Of a DNA stretch of 55,870 nucleotides, positions 6,736 through 14,947 are shown piece by piece. The DNA comes from an uncultured Chlorobiaceae bacterium (lineage in GTDB: Bacteria > Bacteroidota > Chlorobiia > Chlorobiales > Chlorobiaceae). Below the pieces are notes generated by a model, which made no database searches, had not been told where the DNA came from, and saw only the letters and a program-made list of their open reading frames with translations. Each line of letters begins with the position of its first letter. Positions within the stretch are counted from its first letter, which is position 1. A program made the position numbers and the translations under genes. The DNA lies in NCBI GenBank assembly GCA_903843305.1, contig CAIMPI010000003.1, positions 1 to 55,870 on the forward strand, in the 5' to 3' direction.

Positions 6736-9700
6736 ATGAAAATATCTCGTCTGTTCACCCTCCCTGGCCAAAATGTCTATGACCGGTTCGAATACACGAC
6801 AAGGACTTCAGTCCTCCGCAATCCCGATGGGTCAATGGTTTTCGAAATGAACAATGTTGAGGTGCCGCAGCAGTGGTCGCAGGTTGCCGCTGATATTCTG
6901 GCGCAGAAATATTTCCGCAAAACGGGCATTCCACAGCGTGATGAACAGGGTAACGTGATAACCGACAGCGAGGGCAAGCCGGTGACGGGCAGTGAGCATT
7001 CGATCAAACAGGTGGTGCATCGTATGGCGGGCTGCTGGAAGGAGTGGGGCGAAAAGAACCGTTATTTTGATACGCCCGATGACGCCCAGGCCTTTTATGA
7101 CGAGGTTGCCTTCATGATTCTGGGGCAGATGGGCGCACCCAATTCGCCGCAGTGGTTCAACACGGGGCTTAATTTTGCTTATGGAACGACCGGTCCAGCC
7201 CAGGGTCATTATTATGTTGATCCCGCGAGTGGTGAGGTGAAGGAGTCGGGGGATGCCTATTCCCGGCCACAGGCTCATGCCTGTTTTATCCAGTCGGTCA
7301 ATGATGATCTGGTCAACGATGGCGGGATTTTTGATCTGGCGATGCGTGAGGCGAGGGTCTTCAAGTTTGGCAGCGGTTCCGGCACCAACTACTCGAACCT
7401 TCGTTCAGGCGGGGAAAAGCTGAGCGGCGGGGGAAGCTCTTCGGGGCTGATGAGCTTTCTGAAAATTTTTGATTCAGCGGCAGGAGCCATAAAGTCGGGC
7501 GGAACGACACGCCGTGCGGCCAAGATGGTGATTGTTGATATTGATCATCCTGATGTCGAGAAATTTATTGAGTGGAAGGCGAAGGAGGAGGACAAGGTTG
7601 CCTCACTGGTGGCCGGTTCGAGAATCTGTTCCCGTTTTCTCCAGGCGATTGTTGAAGAGGCGCTTGCCAATGGCGTTGATCGCAAGACAAATCCGCAACT
7701 GCATCAGTTGATCCAGAATGCGCTGAGCCGTGCCGTGCCGATGAGCTACATTATTCGTGTACTTGCTCTTGTTGAACAGGGGTACACCTCACTTGATTTT
7801 GCGGAGTACAACGCCAATTATGAATCGGAAGCGTATTCGACAGTTGGCGGGCAGAACTCCAACAATACGGTGCGGGTGACCAACGAGTTCATGAAGGCGG
7901 TTGAAAATGATGATCTCTGGCACCTTCGTGAACGTACAACTGGCAAGAGTGCGAGGGTGGTCAAGGCGCGTGACCTGTGGGAAAAAATTCTTCTCAGCGC
8001 GTGGAAGTGTGCCGATCCCGGTTTGCAGTTTGATACTACCATCAACGAATGGCATACCTGCCCGAAGAGCGGCCGTATCAATGCAAGCAACCCCTGTTCG
8101 GAATACATGTTTCTTGACGATACGGCCTGCAATCTTGCCAGCCTCAACTTGATCCATTTTGTTGATGAAGCATCAGGTAAAATGAAGGTAAAGGAGTTGC
8201 AGCATGCATCAGCGTTGTGGACGGTGGTGCTGGAAATTTCGGTGCTGATGGCCCATTTTCCTTCAAGGGATATTGCCCGCCTGAGCTATGAGTTTAGAAC
8301 ACTTGGTCTCGGTTTTGCCAATCTCGGCACGGTGCTGATGGTGCTTGGGATTCCTTATGATTCACCGAAGGCGCTTGCCCTGGCGGGTGCCATTTCCGCA
8401 CTGATGACAGGTCAGGCTTACGTCACCTCGGCTGATATGGCCCACGATCTTGGGGCTTTCAGCGGTTATGCGGCAAATGCCAATGAGATGCTTCGTGTAA
8501 TCCGCAACCATCGCAGGGCGGCACGGAACCTGTCGGAAGAGGAGTATGAAGGGTTGACGGTCAAGCCGCGCGGCATTGATTCGGAGTACTGTCCCAAAGA
8601 GCTTTTCGATGCGGCAGGAAAGGTGTGGGATAAAGCGTTGCAGAAGGGTGAAAAGTACGGGTTCCGTAATGCCCAGGTCAGCGTTATTGCGCCGACCGGC
8701 ACCATCGGGCTCGTGATGGATTGCGATACCACCGGAATTGAGCCGGAGTTTGCGATCGTTAAATTCAAGAAGCTTGCCGGTGGCGGCTATTTCAAGATTG
8801 TTAACCAGTCGGTGCATAAAGCTCTTGAACGGCTTGGTTATACCAGCGTCCAGATTGATGCTATCGAACATTATTGCAAGGGTCATGGCACGCTTGCCGG
8901 TTCTCCCTCAATCAATCGGCAGTGGTTGAAGAGCCGTGGTTTTACCGATGAGAAGATTGATGTGGTGGAGTCGCAGCTTGAAACAGTTTTTGATATCCGC
9001 TTCGCCTTCAACAAGTGGATTTTGGGTGAGGATTTCTGCGCCGCACTTGGCTTTACCAAAGAGCAGCTCGAAGATCCTGATTTTGACATGCTTCTGGCTC
9101 TTGGCGCTACTGCTGCGGATGCCGAGGCGGCCAATGACTATGTTTGCGGTGCGATGACTATTGAAGGTGCGCCGCATCTGAAGCTTGAAAATTTGCCAGT
9201 TTTTGACTGTGCCAGCAAGTGCGGCAGGAAAGGTCTCCGTTATATCAGGCATGAAGCTCATATTCGTATGATGTCTGCCGTTCAGCCGTTTATCTCTGGG
9301 GCGATCTCCAAAACGGTCAATATGCCCGGCACGGCTACGACCAAAGAAATTGGCGAGGTCTATCAGTCAGCCTGGCTGCAGATGGTCAAGGCGGTCACCA
9401 TCTATCGTGACGGTTCGAAACTTTCCCAGCCGCTCAATATTTCGAGCTATCAGGATCTTGACGAGGTCATCATGCTTGGTACGGAGGAGAACCTTGATGA
9501 AACCAAGGGGCCGAAAGAGGTTCAGGAGCGGATTGTCGAGAAGGTCTATCATCGTTCTGAGCGCCGGATGCTGCCCAAACGGAGAAAGGGCTATATCCGT
9601 GAAGCTCATGTGGGCGGGCACAAGGTTTTTCTCAGAACGGGGGAGTATGAGGATGGTTCTCTTGGCGAAATCTTTATCGATATGTACAAGGAGGGCGCTT

Positions 9701-10161
9701 CCTTCAAGGGGCTTCTGAACTGTTTTGCCGTGCTTGCCTCCAAGGCGCTGCAATATGGGATGCCGCTTGAAGAGCTGGTTGACAGCTTCACCTTTACCCG
9801 GTTTGAGCCCGCAGGCTCGGTTCAGGGTCACAATGCCATCAAGAATTCAACATCCATTCTTGACTACGTTTTCCGTTCGATCGGCTACGATTATCTCGGG
9901 CGCAAGGATTTTGTGCATGTCAAGGCGGTTGACGAGTTGCTGGAAAGCAATGGTGAGAATGGTCATGCACCTGTTGTTGAGCCGTCACTGGCCGTGCTCG
10001 TCGAGCCAGCACACTCTGCTACGCGCCAAAGTCAGGTATATCAGGCTAAAGTTCAGGGTTATACCGGAGAACAATGTGAAAACTGCGGTTCCATGCGCGT
10101 CAAGCAGAATGGCACCTGCAAAGTGTGCGATGATTGCGGCATGACGACGGGGTGCTCGTGA
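6736..10161 (+). CDS. nrdJ: Adenosylcobalamin-dependent (class II) ribonucleoside-diphosphate reductase
   Basis: This 1141-aa enzyme reduces ribonucleotides to deoxyribonucleotides using a coenzyme B12 radical, needs no oxygen, and suits an anaerobe. Visible signatures are the substrate-loop region GSGSGTNYSNLRSGGEKLSG, the active-site NPCSE with Cys454 on the finger loop, and APTGTIG in the C-terminal part of the barrel. The C-terminus ends in a cysteine cluster (CENCG...CKVCDDCG) typical of large NrdJ proteins, which holds redox or zinc cysteines. Length matches the long NrdJ class. The ATG at 6736 gives the expected N-terminus. It is flanked by accessory genes, and no cobalamin riboswitch is apparent upstream. 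Confidence 0.95.
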   Translation: MKISRLFTLPGQNVYDRFEYTTRTSVLRNPDGSMVFEMNNVEVPQQWSQVAADILAQKYFRKTGIPQRDEQGNVITDSEGKPVTGSEHSIKQVVHRMAGCWKEWGEKNRYFDTPDDAQAFYDEVAFMILGQMGAPNSPQWFNTGLNFAYGTTGPAQGHYYVDPASGEVKESGDAYSRPQAHACFIQSVNDDLVNDGGIFDLAMREARVFKFGSGSGTNYSNLRSGGEKLSGGGSSSGLMSFLKIFDSAAGAIKSGGTTRRAAKMVIVDIDHPDVEKFIEWKAKEEDKVASLVAGSRICSRFLQAIVEEALANGVDRKTNPQLHQLIQNALSRAVPMSYIIRVLALVEQGYTSLDFAEYNANYESEAYSTVGGQNSNNTVRVTNEFMKAVENDDLWHLRERTTGKSARVVKARDLWEKILLSAWKCADPGLQFDTTINEWHTCPKSGRINASNPCSEYMFLDDTACNLASLNLIHFVDEASGKMKVKELQHASALWTVVLEISVLMAHFPSRDIARLSYEFRTLGLGFANLGTVLMVLGIPYDSPKALALAGAISALMTGQAYVTSADMAHDLGAFSGYAANANEMLRVIRNHRRAARNLSEEEYEGLTVKPRGIDSEYCPKELFDAAGKVWDKALQKGEKYGFRNAQVSVIAPTGTIGLVMDCDTTGIEPEFAIVKFKKLAGGGYFKIVNQSVHKALERLGYTSVQIDAIEHYCKGHGTLAGSPSINRQWLKSRGFTDEKIDVVESQLETVFDIRFAFNKWILGEDFCAALGFTKEQLEDPDFDMLLALGATAADAEAANDYVCGAMTIEGAPHLKLENLPVFDCASKCGRKGLRYIRHEAHIRMMSAVQPFISGAISKTVNMPGTATTKEIGEVYQSAWLQMVKAVTIYRDGSKLSQPLNISSYQDLDEVIMLGTEENLDETKGPKEVQERIVEKVYHRSERRMLPKRRKGYIREAHVGGHKVFLRTGEYEDGSLGEIFIDMYKEGASFKGLLNCFAVLASKALQYGMPLEELVDSFTFTRFEPAGSVQGHNAIKNSTSILDYVFRSIGYDYLGRKDFVHVKAVDELLESNGENGHAPVVEPSLAVLVEPAHSATRQSQVYQAKVQGYTGEQCENCGSMRVKQNGTCKVCDDCGMTTGCS

Positions 10162-10218
10162 AGTGAACATGAAGTTGCTCAATATTGTTTGCCAGATCAT
10201 GAAAAGGAGTTCTGATAA

Positions 10219-10479
10219 ATGTTACCTTTAACACAAAACGCAAAAGACAAGATTTGTATTTACGGGATAGAAGAAAAAGAGGTAGAAGCAGGACTTGATG
10301 AAATTATTTTTGATTGCGAAGATGTTGTGGAGAAATCTGGAATTAAAATAATTGAGATTCGGAAAGTATTATTTGTTGTTGTTATATCGGCTGAAACAAA
10401 AAAAATTATAACAATTTACAGCACTGATTCTGCAACCATCGAAAATCGCAGGAGGGCTGGAAGATGGATATGTTATTAA
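10219..10479 (+). CDS. DUF4258-like small protein
   Basis: This is an 86-aa protein with a good ribosome binding site (AAGGAG) before ATG 10219. The order of elements, an N-terminal helix with a basic/acid patch (LTQNAKDKICIYGIEEKEVE) followed by strands ending in KVLFVVVISAETKKIITIYS, resembles DUF4258 proteins, a RelE-like fold suspected to be toxins. It overlaps the next gene by 16 bp, so the two are probably co-translated as a toxin-antitoxin-like pair. Base composition is AT-richer than nrdJ upstream, consistent with acquisition. The toxin role is inference. Confidence 0.55.
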   Translation: MLPLTQNAKDKICIYGIEEKEVEAGLDEIIFDCEDVVEKSGIKIIEIRKVLFVVVISAETKKIITIYSTDSATIENRRRAGRWICY

Positions 10480-10718
10480 GTATCAGGGGATTAGAAAAAA
10501 AAATTGATACTGAAACAGGAAGCATTCTGTTTTATCGGAAAAACTTTTCAGGTATTCCTGAGCAAGTCTTGCACGGAGAGGGATTTACCATTGAATGTAG
10601 TGGAGATGAAGTGGTGATGGTAGATATTTATAATGCAGATTTGGTGTTATCGAAATTGGCAAAAGAGGTTTTCGTCCCTTCGATACGGCCTTCGGCCTAC
10701 TCAGGGACCGGCAGATAG
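10464..10718 (+). CDS. Small partner protein of the DUF4258-like gene, tail replaced by repeat
   Basis: The 84-aa frame starts at ATG 10464, after GGAGG, inside the 3' end of the previous gene. Residues 1-70 (LLSIRGLEKKIDTETGSILF, ECSGDEVVMVDIYNADLVLS) look like an ordinary small protein and recall DUF2283-type antitoxin partners, but I cannot assign the family firmly. The last ~14 residues (PSIRPSAYSGTGR) are translated from the palindromic repeat beginning at 10676, so the native C-terminus has been lost or replaced. Confidence 0.5.
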   Translation: MDMLLSIRGLEKKIDTETGSILFYRKNFSGIPEQVLHGEGFTIECSGDEVVMVDIYNADLVLSKLAKEVFVPSIRPSAYSGTGR

Positions 10719-10793
10719 GCGGTGTGTTGGCCTTTCGGACGCCGAGTAGCGCGAAGCGCGTATCGAGGCGCGCACTACTCGGCGTCCGAAGGG
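10676..10793. repeat. Palindromic dispersed repeat, copy A
   Basis: This 118-bp element begins cccttcgatacggccttc and ends ggcgtccgaaggg. It contains the inverted motif gagtagcgcgaagcgcgtat and can fold into long hairpins. Copies B (14040-14148) and C (39872-39959) share its core. It supplies the stop codon of the upstream small gene. The bases from 10794 to 10962 hold no gene. Confidence 0.85.
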
Positions 10794-10962
10794 AATCACG
10801 AAATCAAGCGAATCCGGGCGAATCAAGGTTCATGATGATATCAGTAACTGCGTCGTTTCTTGCTCTTCACCCCTTTTCTGGTATTGAGTCTTGAAAGAAG
10901 GCTTTGATTTCTTATACTTGTTCTGAATATGAACTTCTTGAGAATCAGCCAACAAGTATGCC

Positions 10963-12306
10963 ATGGTCTCCATAGCTGAAATCTATGACCGTTTGTCGCC
11001 GGAACCGCTGCAGGGCGACGATCTGAAACGCTATTACGTCGATTCATTTGCAGGAAGGGGTGATAACCCGATGATCTCCCTGAAACGGCTGTTGCTGAGC
11101 AAGCCGGATGGAAAGCTTCAGATTCTCTTTTCCGGTTATCGAGGGTGTGGTAAAAGTACCGAATTGAACGAGTTGCAGCGTGAAATCAGCGACGATTTTA
11201 TTGTGCTCAATTTTTCTGTGCTTAAGGATCTTGATCCGGTGAATATCAATTATGTTGAGCTTTTTGTGATTGCTATGGAAAAGCTATTTGACGTTGTTGA
11301 CAAGCACAACATCCGCATTAACCCGCAATTATTCGCAAGCGTCAGCGAATGGAGCCATTCCGTTGAGATTGAAAAAATCACGAAGTTGACAGGAGATGCC
11401 TTGCTTGAAGCTGGTGCAGAAGTAAAGGTAAGTGCCCCGCTTTTCGCCCGTTTTTTTGCTAAAATGAGGGCATCCGCCAATGCGAGTTACTCAACCAAAA
11501 GAACCATTATTGAAAATATCGAGCCCCGCTTGTCAGATTTTATCAGCCACTGCAATGCTTTGATTCGTGAAATCAAAAGCCATCTGCCAGAGAGTGGTAA
11601 AAAGGGTTTGATTATTATCATTGAAGACCTCGACAAATTGAGTGTTGAGAAGGCCGAAGAGCTATTTTTCAACCACAGCCATATTCTCAGCACCTTGCAA
11701 ACCCATGTCATTTTTACCTTTCCTATCTCATTGCGCCACCATCAAAAGGCGACGGTGATCAAGGGAAATTTTGATGAGGATTTTGAACTGCCGATGCTCA
11801 AGGTGCACGACAAGCAGGGAAAGCCTTTTCTTGGACGTGAAGCCATGTATGAGATTATAACCTGCCGGACAGGAACAGCCTGTTTTGAACCTCCTGAGCT
11901 TGTGTATGAGTTTATTGACATCAGTGGAGGTTGCCTTCGCGACCTTTTCCGCATGATTCGCAATGCCGCCGATAACGCCCTGAATAATGAGCGGGAGGTG
12001 ATAACGAGAGTGGATTATACCAAAAGTTTTTTCAAGCTTCGCCGCGATTACGAGAATACTATTGCCGAAAAACGGGTGAATAATGAGGTTATCACTTCGG
12101 TTGCGGAGTATTATGAGACTTTGAAAACCCTCGCGTTGAGCACGACAAAAAAGGTGGACAATACTGAAGCTGTGCTTGATTTGCGACAGAACCTCTGCAT
12201 CCTTGGCTATAATGATGAAGGGTGGTGCGATGTGCATCCGGTTGTTCGTACCATTTTGTGCGAGCGCTTTCCTAAAGAGGTAATGCCGCTGACGTTGGAG
12301 GCGTAG
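10963..12306 (+). CDS. P-loop ATPase (AAA/STAND-like), first gene of an ATPase-TPR operon
   Basis: This 447-aa cytosolic protein has a Walker A motif GYRGCGKST at residues 58-66 and a Walker B LIIIIEDLDKL at 216-226. Between them is a long helical insertion (~100-200), and after them a sensor-like segment (THVIFTFPISL, ~247-257). The C-terminal part (SGGCLRDLFRMIRNAADNAL, then YNDEGWCDVHPVV) resembles the lid and winged-helix region of AAA/STAND ATPases. No effector domain such as a nuclease, TIR or protease is recognisable. It starts at ATG 10963, and the next gene begins two bases after its stop, so the products very probably act together. It lies between repeat copies A and B. Confidence 0.7.
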   Translation: MVSIAEIYDRLSPEPLQGDDLKRYYVDSFAGRGDNPMISLKRLLLSKPDGKLQILFSGYRGCGKSTELNELQREISDDFIVLNFSVLKDLDPVNINYVELFVIAMEKLFDVVDKHNIRINPQLFASVSEWSHSVEIEKITKLTGDALLEAGAEVKVSAPLFARFFAKMRASANASYSTKRTIIENIEPRLSDFISHCNALIREIKSHLPESGKKGLIIIIEDLDKLSVEKAEELFFNHSHILSTLQTHVIFTFPISLRHHQKATVIKGNFDEDFELPMLKVHDKQGKPFLGREAMYEIITCRTGTACFEPPELVYEFIDISGGCLRDLFRMIRNAADNALNNEREVITRVDYTKSFFKLRRDYENTIAEKRVNNEVITSVAEYYETLKTLALSTTKKVDNTEAVLDLRQNLCILGYNDEGWCDVHPVVRTILCERFPKEVMPLTLEA

Positions 12307-12308
12307 TT

Positions 12309-13817
12309 ATGACCGGAATAGATTCTGCTTCTGATGAGTATGCCGATAACCTTAAAATTGCCGAGCGTTTTTTTTTAAAGACATCTCGAAGTGGTTTTCT
12401 GTTTGCGGTGTGCAATGATGAACTTGTGCAGAGAGAGGTTAACAGCACCCTGCAATTCCTTTTGCTGGGTAAAGGCAAAACCTTGTATGTCCATACCTGG
12501 CAAAAGGGAGATGAGGCTGTTCACCCGCTCGAACAGTTGCGCCTCTTGAAGAAGAGCGTTCCCAATCTTGCTGGTTTTATTCTTGCCGGTCTTGATTCTG
12601 CCCTTCTTCAGAATACCGATCTTCTGGTACAGCTCAATTTTGGCCGAGAGGCGCTTTCCGAACTCGGTATTCCAATCCTCTTTTGGCTCAGCACCCGCAC
12701 CTTGCGGCGCATCAGCAACGAGGCCATTGATCTCTACAACCAGCGGGTTGGTGCGAATCTTTATTTTGAGCAAGCCGCAGAAACGACTGATACTGATAAT
12801 GCTGCCCGCCGTTATGTGGCGCAGGAGACGGTGCGCTCCAATGACAACATCCGCTATCTTGAAGCACGCATGAAGCTCTTGCAGCAGCAGCTTGATGAGG
12901 CAGAGCAACAGCAGCGCGATCCGGTGGTTATTGCCAATGAGATTGTGCTCGAACTCCTTCACGTGTATAATCAAATTCCTGGAACAGCGCAATTGATGCA
13001 ATCTTTGATTGATTGTTATCTCAGTAGTTTTGATTTGGAAAAACCGGAAAACTGTGCGATTGTTGCTAATGCTTTTAAGTGTGTTGGTGAGGTTAAAAAA
13101 GCTCTTGATTTGTATGAAATAGCGCTGAAGAAGTATCGAGAGCTAGCCGAAACAAACCCGCAGACATATCTGCCTTATGTTGCGATGTCATTGAATAGTT
13201 TGGCTCTCTTGCAGTCAGAACAGCGGAATTATGTGTCAGCAGATGCTCACTACCAGGAGGCACTAAAAATTTATCGTAAGCTTATATCTGATAGCAGAAA
13301 TAAAATTTATTTAGCAGATACTGCCATTGTATTGAATAACTTGGCTAATTTACATCTTGATCAAAAAGATTATTCTTCAGCAGTAATAGGATATAAGACT
13401 GGGTTAAATATTTATCGAGCGTTAGCTGAACGCAATCCAAAAACTTACTTGCCTGATGTTGCTATGATACTTAACAACTTGTCTAATTTGTTACAGGGTC
13501 AGAATAATTTTTCCGCAGCAATTGAAGGCTATGAAGAAGTGCTGAAGATTTATCGCGAGCTTTCATGCACGAACCTGACGTTATATCAGCCAGATATAGC
13601 GATGACGTTGATCAATTTGGGTGGGGTTTACTATCAACCTACAGTTTCTGATAAGGAAAAATCGCTTGAGTGTGTCAAGGAAGCATTACAGATTCTTCTT
13701 CCTCTTGTTAAAAATTTGCCAGACGCCAAAAATCACGTCGATATTGCGCTACAAGTCATCAAAGACTGGGGCATTGACCCTGAAGAGTTTGTCAAGCAGT
13801 TGGCTATGCACGAATAA
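12309..13817 (+). CDS. TPR protein with a P-loop-less NTPase-associated N-terminal domain
   Basis: This 502-aa protein has three parts. Residues ~15-155 form an alpha/beta domain (SGFLFAVCND, NLAGFILAGLDSAL, LNFGREALSELGIPILFWLS, DLYNQRVGANLYFE). That pattern occurs upstream of TPR arrays in STAND-like proteins, but no Walker A is present. Residues ~180-203 are a predicted coiled coil (LEARMKLLQQQLDEAEQQQR). Residues ~249-480 hold kinesin-light-chain-style TPRs of about 50 residues with recurring YQEALKIYRKL and VLNNLANLHL. It follows the ATPase by two bases. I infer a partner or sensor subunit for that ATPase; the biological role is unknown. Confidence 0.7.
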   Translation: MTGIDSASDEYADNLKIAERFFLKTSRSGFLFAVCNDELVQREVNSTLQFLLLGKGKTLYVHTWQKGDEAVHPLEQLRLLKKSVPNLAGFILAGLDSALLQNTDLLVQLNFGREALSELGIPILFWLSTRTLRRISNEAIDLYNQRVGANLYFEQAAETTDTDNAARRYVAQETVRSNDNIRYLEARMKLLQQQLDEAEQQQRDPVVIANEIVLELLHVYNQIPGTAQLMQSLIDCYLSSFDLEKPENCAIVANAFKCVGEVKKALDLYEIALKKYRELAETNPQTYLPYVAMSLNSLALLQSEQRNYVSADAHYQEALKIYRKLISDSRNKIYLADTAIVLNNLANLHLDQKDYSSAVIGYKTGLNIYRALAERNPKTYLPDVAMILNNLSNLLQGQNNFSAAIEGYEEVLKIYRELSCTNLTLYQPDIAMTLINLGGVYYQPTVSDKEKSLECVKEALQILLPLVKNLPDAKNHVDIALQVIKDWGIDPEEFVKQLAMHE

Positions 13818-13829
13818 CGATATCTTTGT

Positions 13830-13991
13830 ATGCCGTTAAGCCCGAAAGAGATACGTGATAACGCCCTGCTGTTTTCCTGTTCGTGGGCGGGTGTTGTTCG
13901 AGAGTGTGCTGATGCGCAGTCGTTCTGGAATGAGTTTTTCTCAAAGAAGATGAGCTGCCGAAGTATGTGCTGGTGCCGGGTTTTGGCGTAG
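13830..13991 (+). pseudogene. Remnant of an MmeI-like DNA methyltransferase/RM gene
   Basis: Thirteen bases after the TPR gene an ATG opens a frame reading MPLSPKEIRDNALLFSCSWA and AQSFWNEFF. This matches my memory of the N-terminus of large MmeI-type class I SAM-dependent DNA methyltransferases. After residue 40 the frame shifts. The +1 frame then reads DELPKYVLVPGF, resembling a motif about 100 residues further into those proteins (ELPRYVLVSDF). The stop at 13989-13991 ends the fragment, and repeat B follows within 50 bp. The rest of the gene is gone, so this is a deletion relic. Confidence 0.45.
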
Positions 13992-14039
13992 GGGGGTATG
14001 CACAATGCGCCTCTCTACAAATGTGCTATCGAATTCGGG

Positions 14040-14148
14040 CCCTTCGATACGGCCTTTGGCCTACTCAGGGACCGGCAAGGGGGGGACTGGACTTCGGTCG
14101 CCGAGTAGCGCGCGCCTCGATACGCGCTTTGCGCTACTCGGCGTCCGG
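14040..14148. repeat. Palindromic dispersed repeat, copy B
   Basis: This element begins cccttcgatacggccttt, like copy A, and shares the ggcctactcagggaccggca segment. It ends with tacgcgctttgcgctactcg followed by gcgtccgg. It is in the same orientation as copy A, so the ATPase-TPR operon is enclosed by direct copies of a self-complementary element. The bases from 14149 to 14236 hold no gene. Confidence 0.85.
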
Positions 14149-14236
14149 CTCTAATAAGTGAGTATTCTGGTGAACGTGTACCGCTCAGAGTGACCGGAGA
14201 GGGAAACAAGAAATCAGGTGAATTCAGGTTAAAGAC

Positions 14237-14947
14237 TCATGCTGGCGTGCCTGATGCCACCGCCGGTCGAAACCCTGTGGCCGACTGCTCCATGGTGGTC
14301 TCCACGAGGTTCAGGCCGCTGATCTGCAAAGTCCTGAAAGGGGAGTGGCGCACCAGCTCGTAGTCGTGGGTTCCGATCACCACGATGATGCCCTTCTGGT
14401 TGATTCGCTTCAGATAGTCAAGAATTTCAAGCGAAGTATCGGGGTCGAGGTTGCCGGTTGGCTCGTCGGCGAGGATGACGAGCGGCTCGCGCACCAGCGC
14501 ACGGGCAATGGATATTCTCTGCTGTTCTCCTCCTGAAAGGCGCAGGGGCATCAGTTTGGCGGCATGTTCAAGGCCCACGCTTTCGAGGGCGTGCATTACC
14601 AGTTCCTTGACGAGTTGCTCTTTTGTGCCAGTAACTTTCAGCACAAAAGCCAGATTATCATAAACGTTCCGATCTTCGAGCAGGCGGAAATCCTGGAAGA
14701 CAATGCCCAGCTTTCTGCGCAGGAGTGGGATCTGCCGCTTTTTTATGGTGCGGGAGCTGTATCCGGCAATTCGTATTTCTCCCTTTTTCGGTCGAATATC
14801 CATGTAGAGCGACTTGAGGAGTGTTGATTTACCCGTGCCGCTTTTTCCAACGATATAGACAAGCTCGCCCGGTTGAATGGTAAGGTTCAGATTTGTGAAG
14901 ATTGGCTTTTTATCAAGTTCGAGGTCAACGTGACTGAATGAGATCAT
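14237..14947 (-). CDS. ftsE: FtsE-like cell division ABC transporter ATP-binding protein
   Basis: This 236-aa ATPase is of the FtsE/LolD group. FtsE works with the membrane protein FtsX at the division site to control cell-wall hydrolases. Visible elements are Walker [10 protein letters not shown] (34-42), Q-loop [10 protein letters not shown], signature LSGGEQQR, Walker [11 protein letters not shown] and the H-loop THDYE. The sequence RPKKGEI and the [10 protein letters not shown] segment favour FtsE over LolD. Its start overlaps the pdxA 3' end by 23 bp, so it is co-transcribed with pdxA. No ftsX is adjacent. Specificity within the FtsE/LolD group is not certain. Confidence 0.8.
   Translation of the reverse strand: MISFSHVDLELDKKPIFTNLNLTIQPGELVYIVGKSGTGKSTLLKSLYMDIRPKKGEIRIAGYSSRTIKKRQIPLLRRKLGIVFQDFRLLEDRNVYDNLAFVLKVTGTKEQLVKELVMHALESVGLEHAAKLMPLRLSGGEQQRISIARALVREPLVILADEPTGNLDPDTSLEILDYLKRINQKGIIVVIGTHDYELVRHSPFRTLQISGLNLVETTMEQSATGFRPAVASGTPA

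Noticed and set aside
6557-6739. 60-codon ORF upstream of nrdJ
   Set aside because: It begins with a non-ATG codon, lacks a ribosome binding site and ends inside the nrdJ start; its composition is that of AT-rich spacer.
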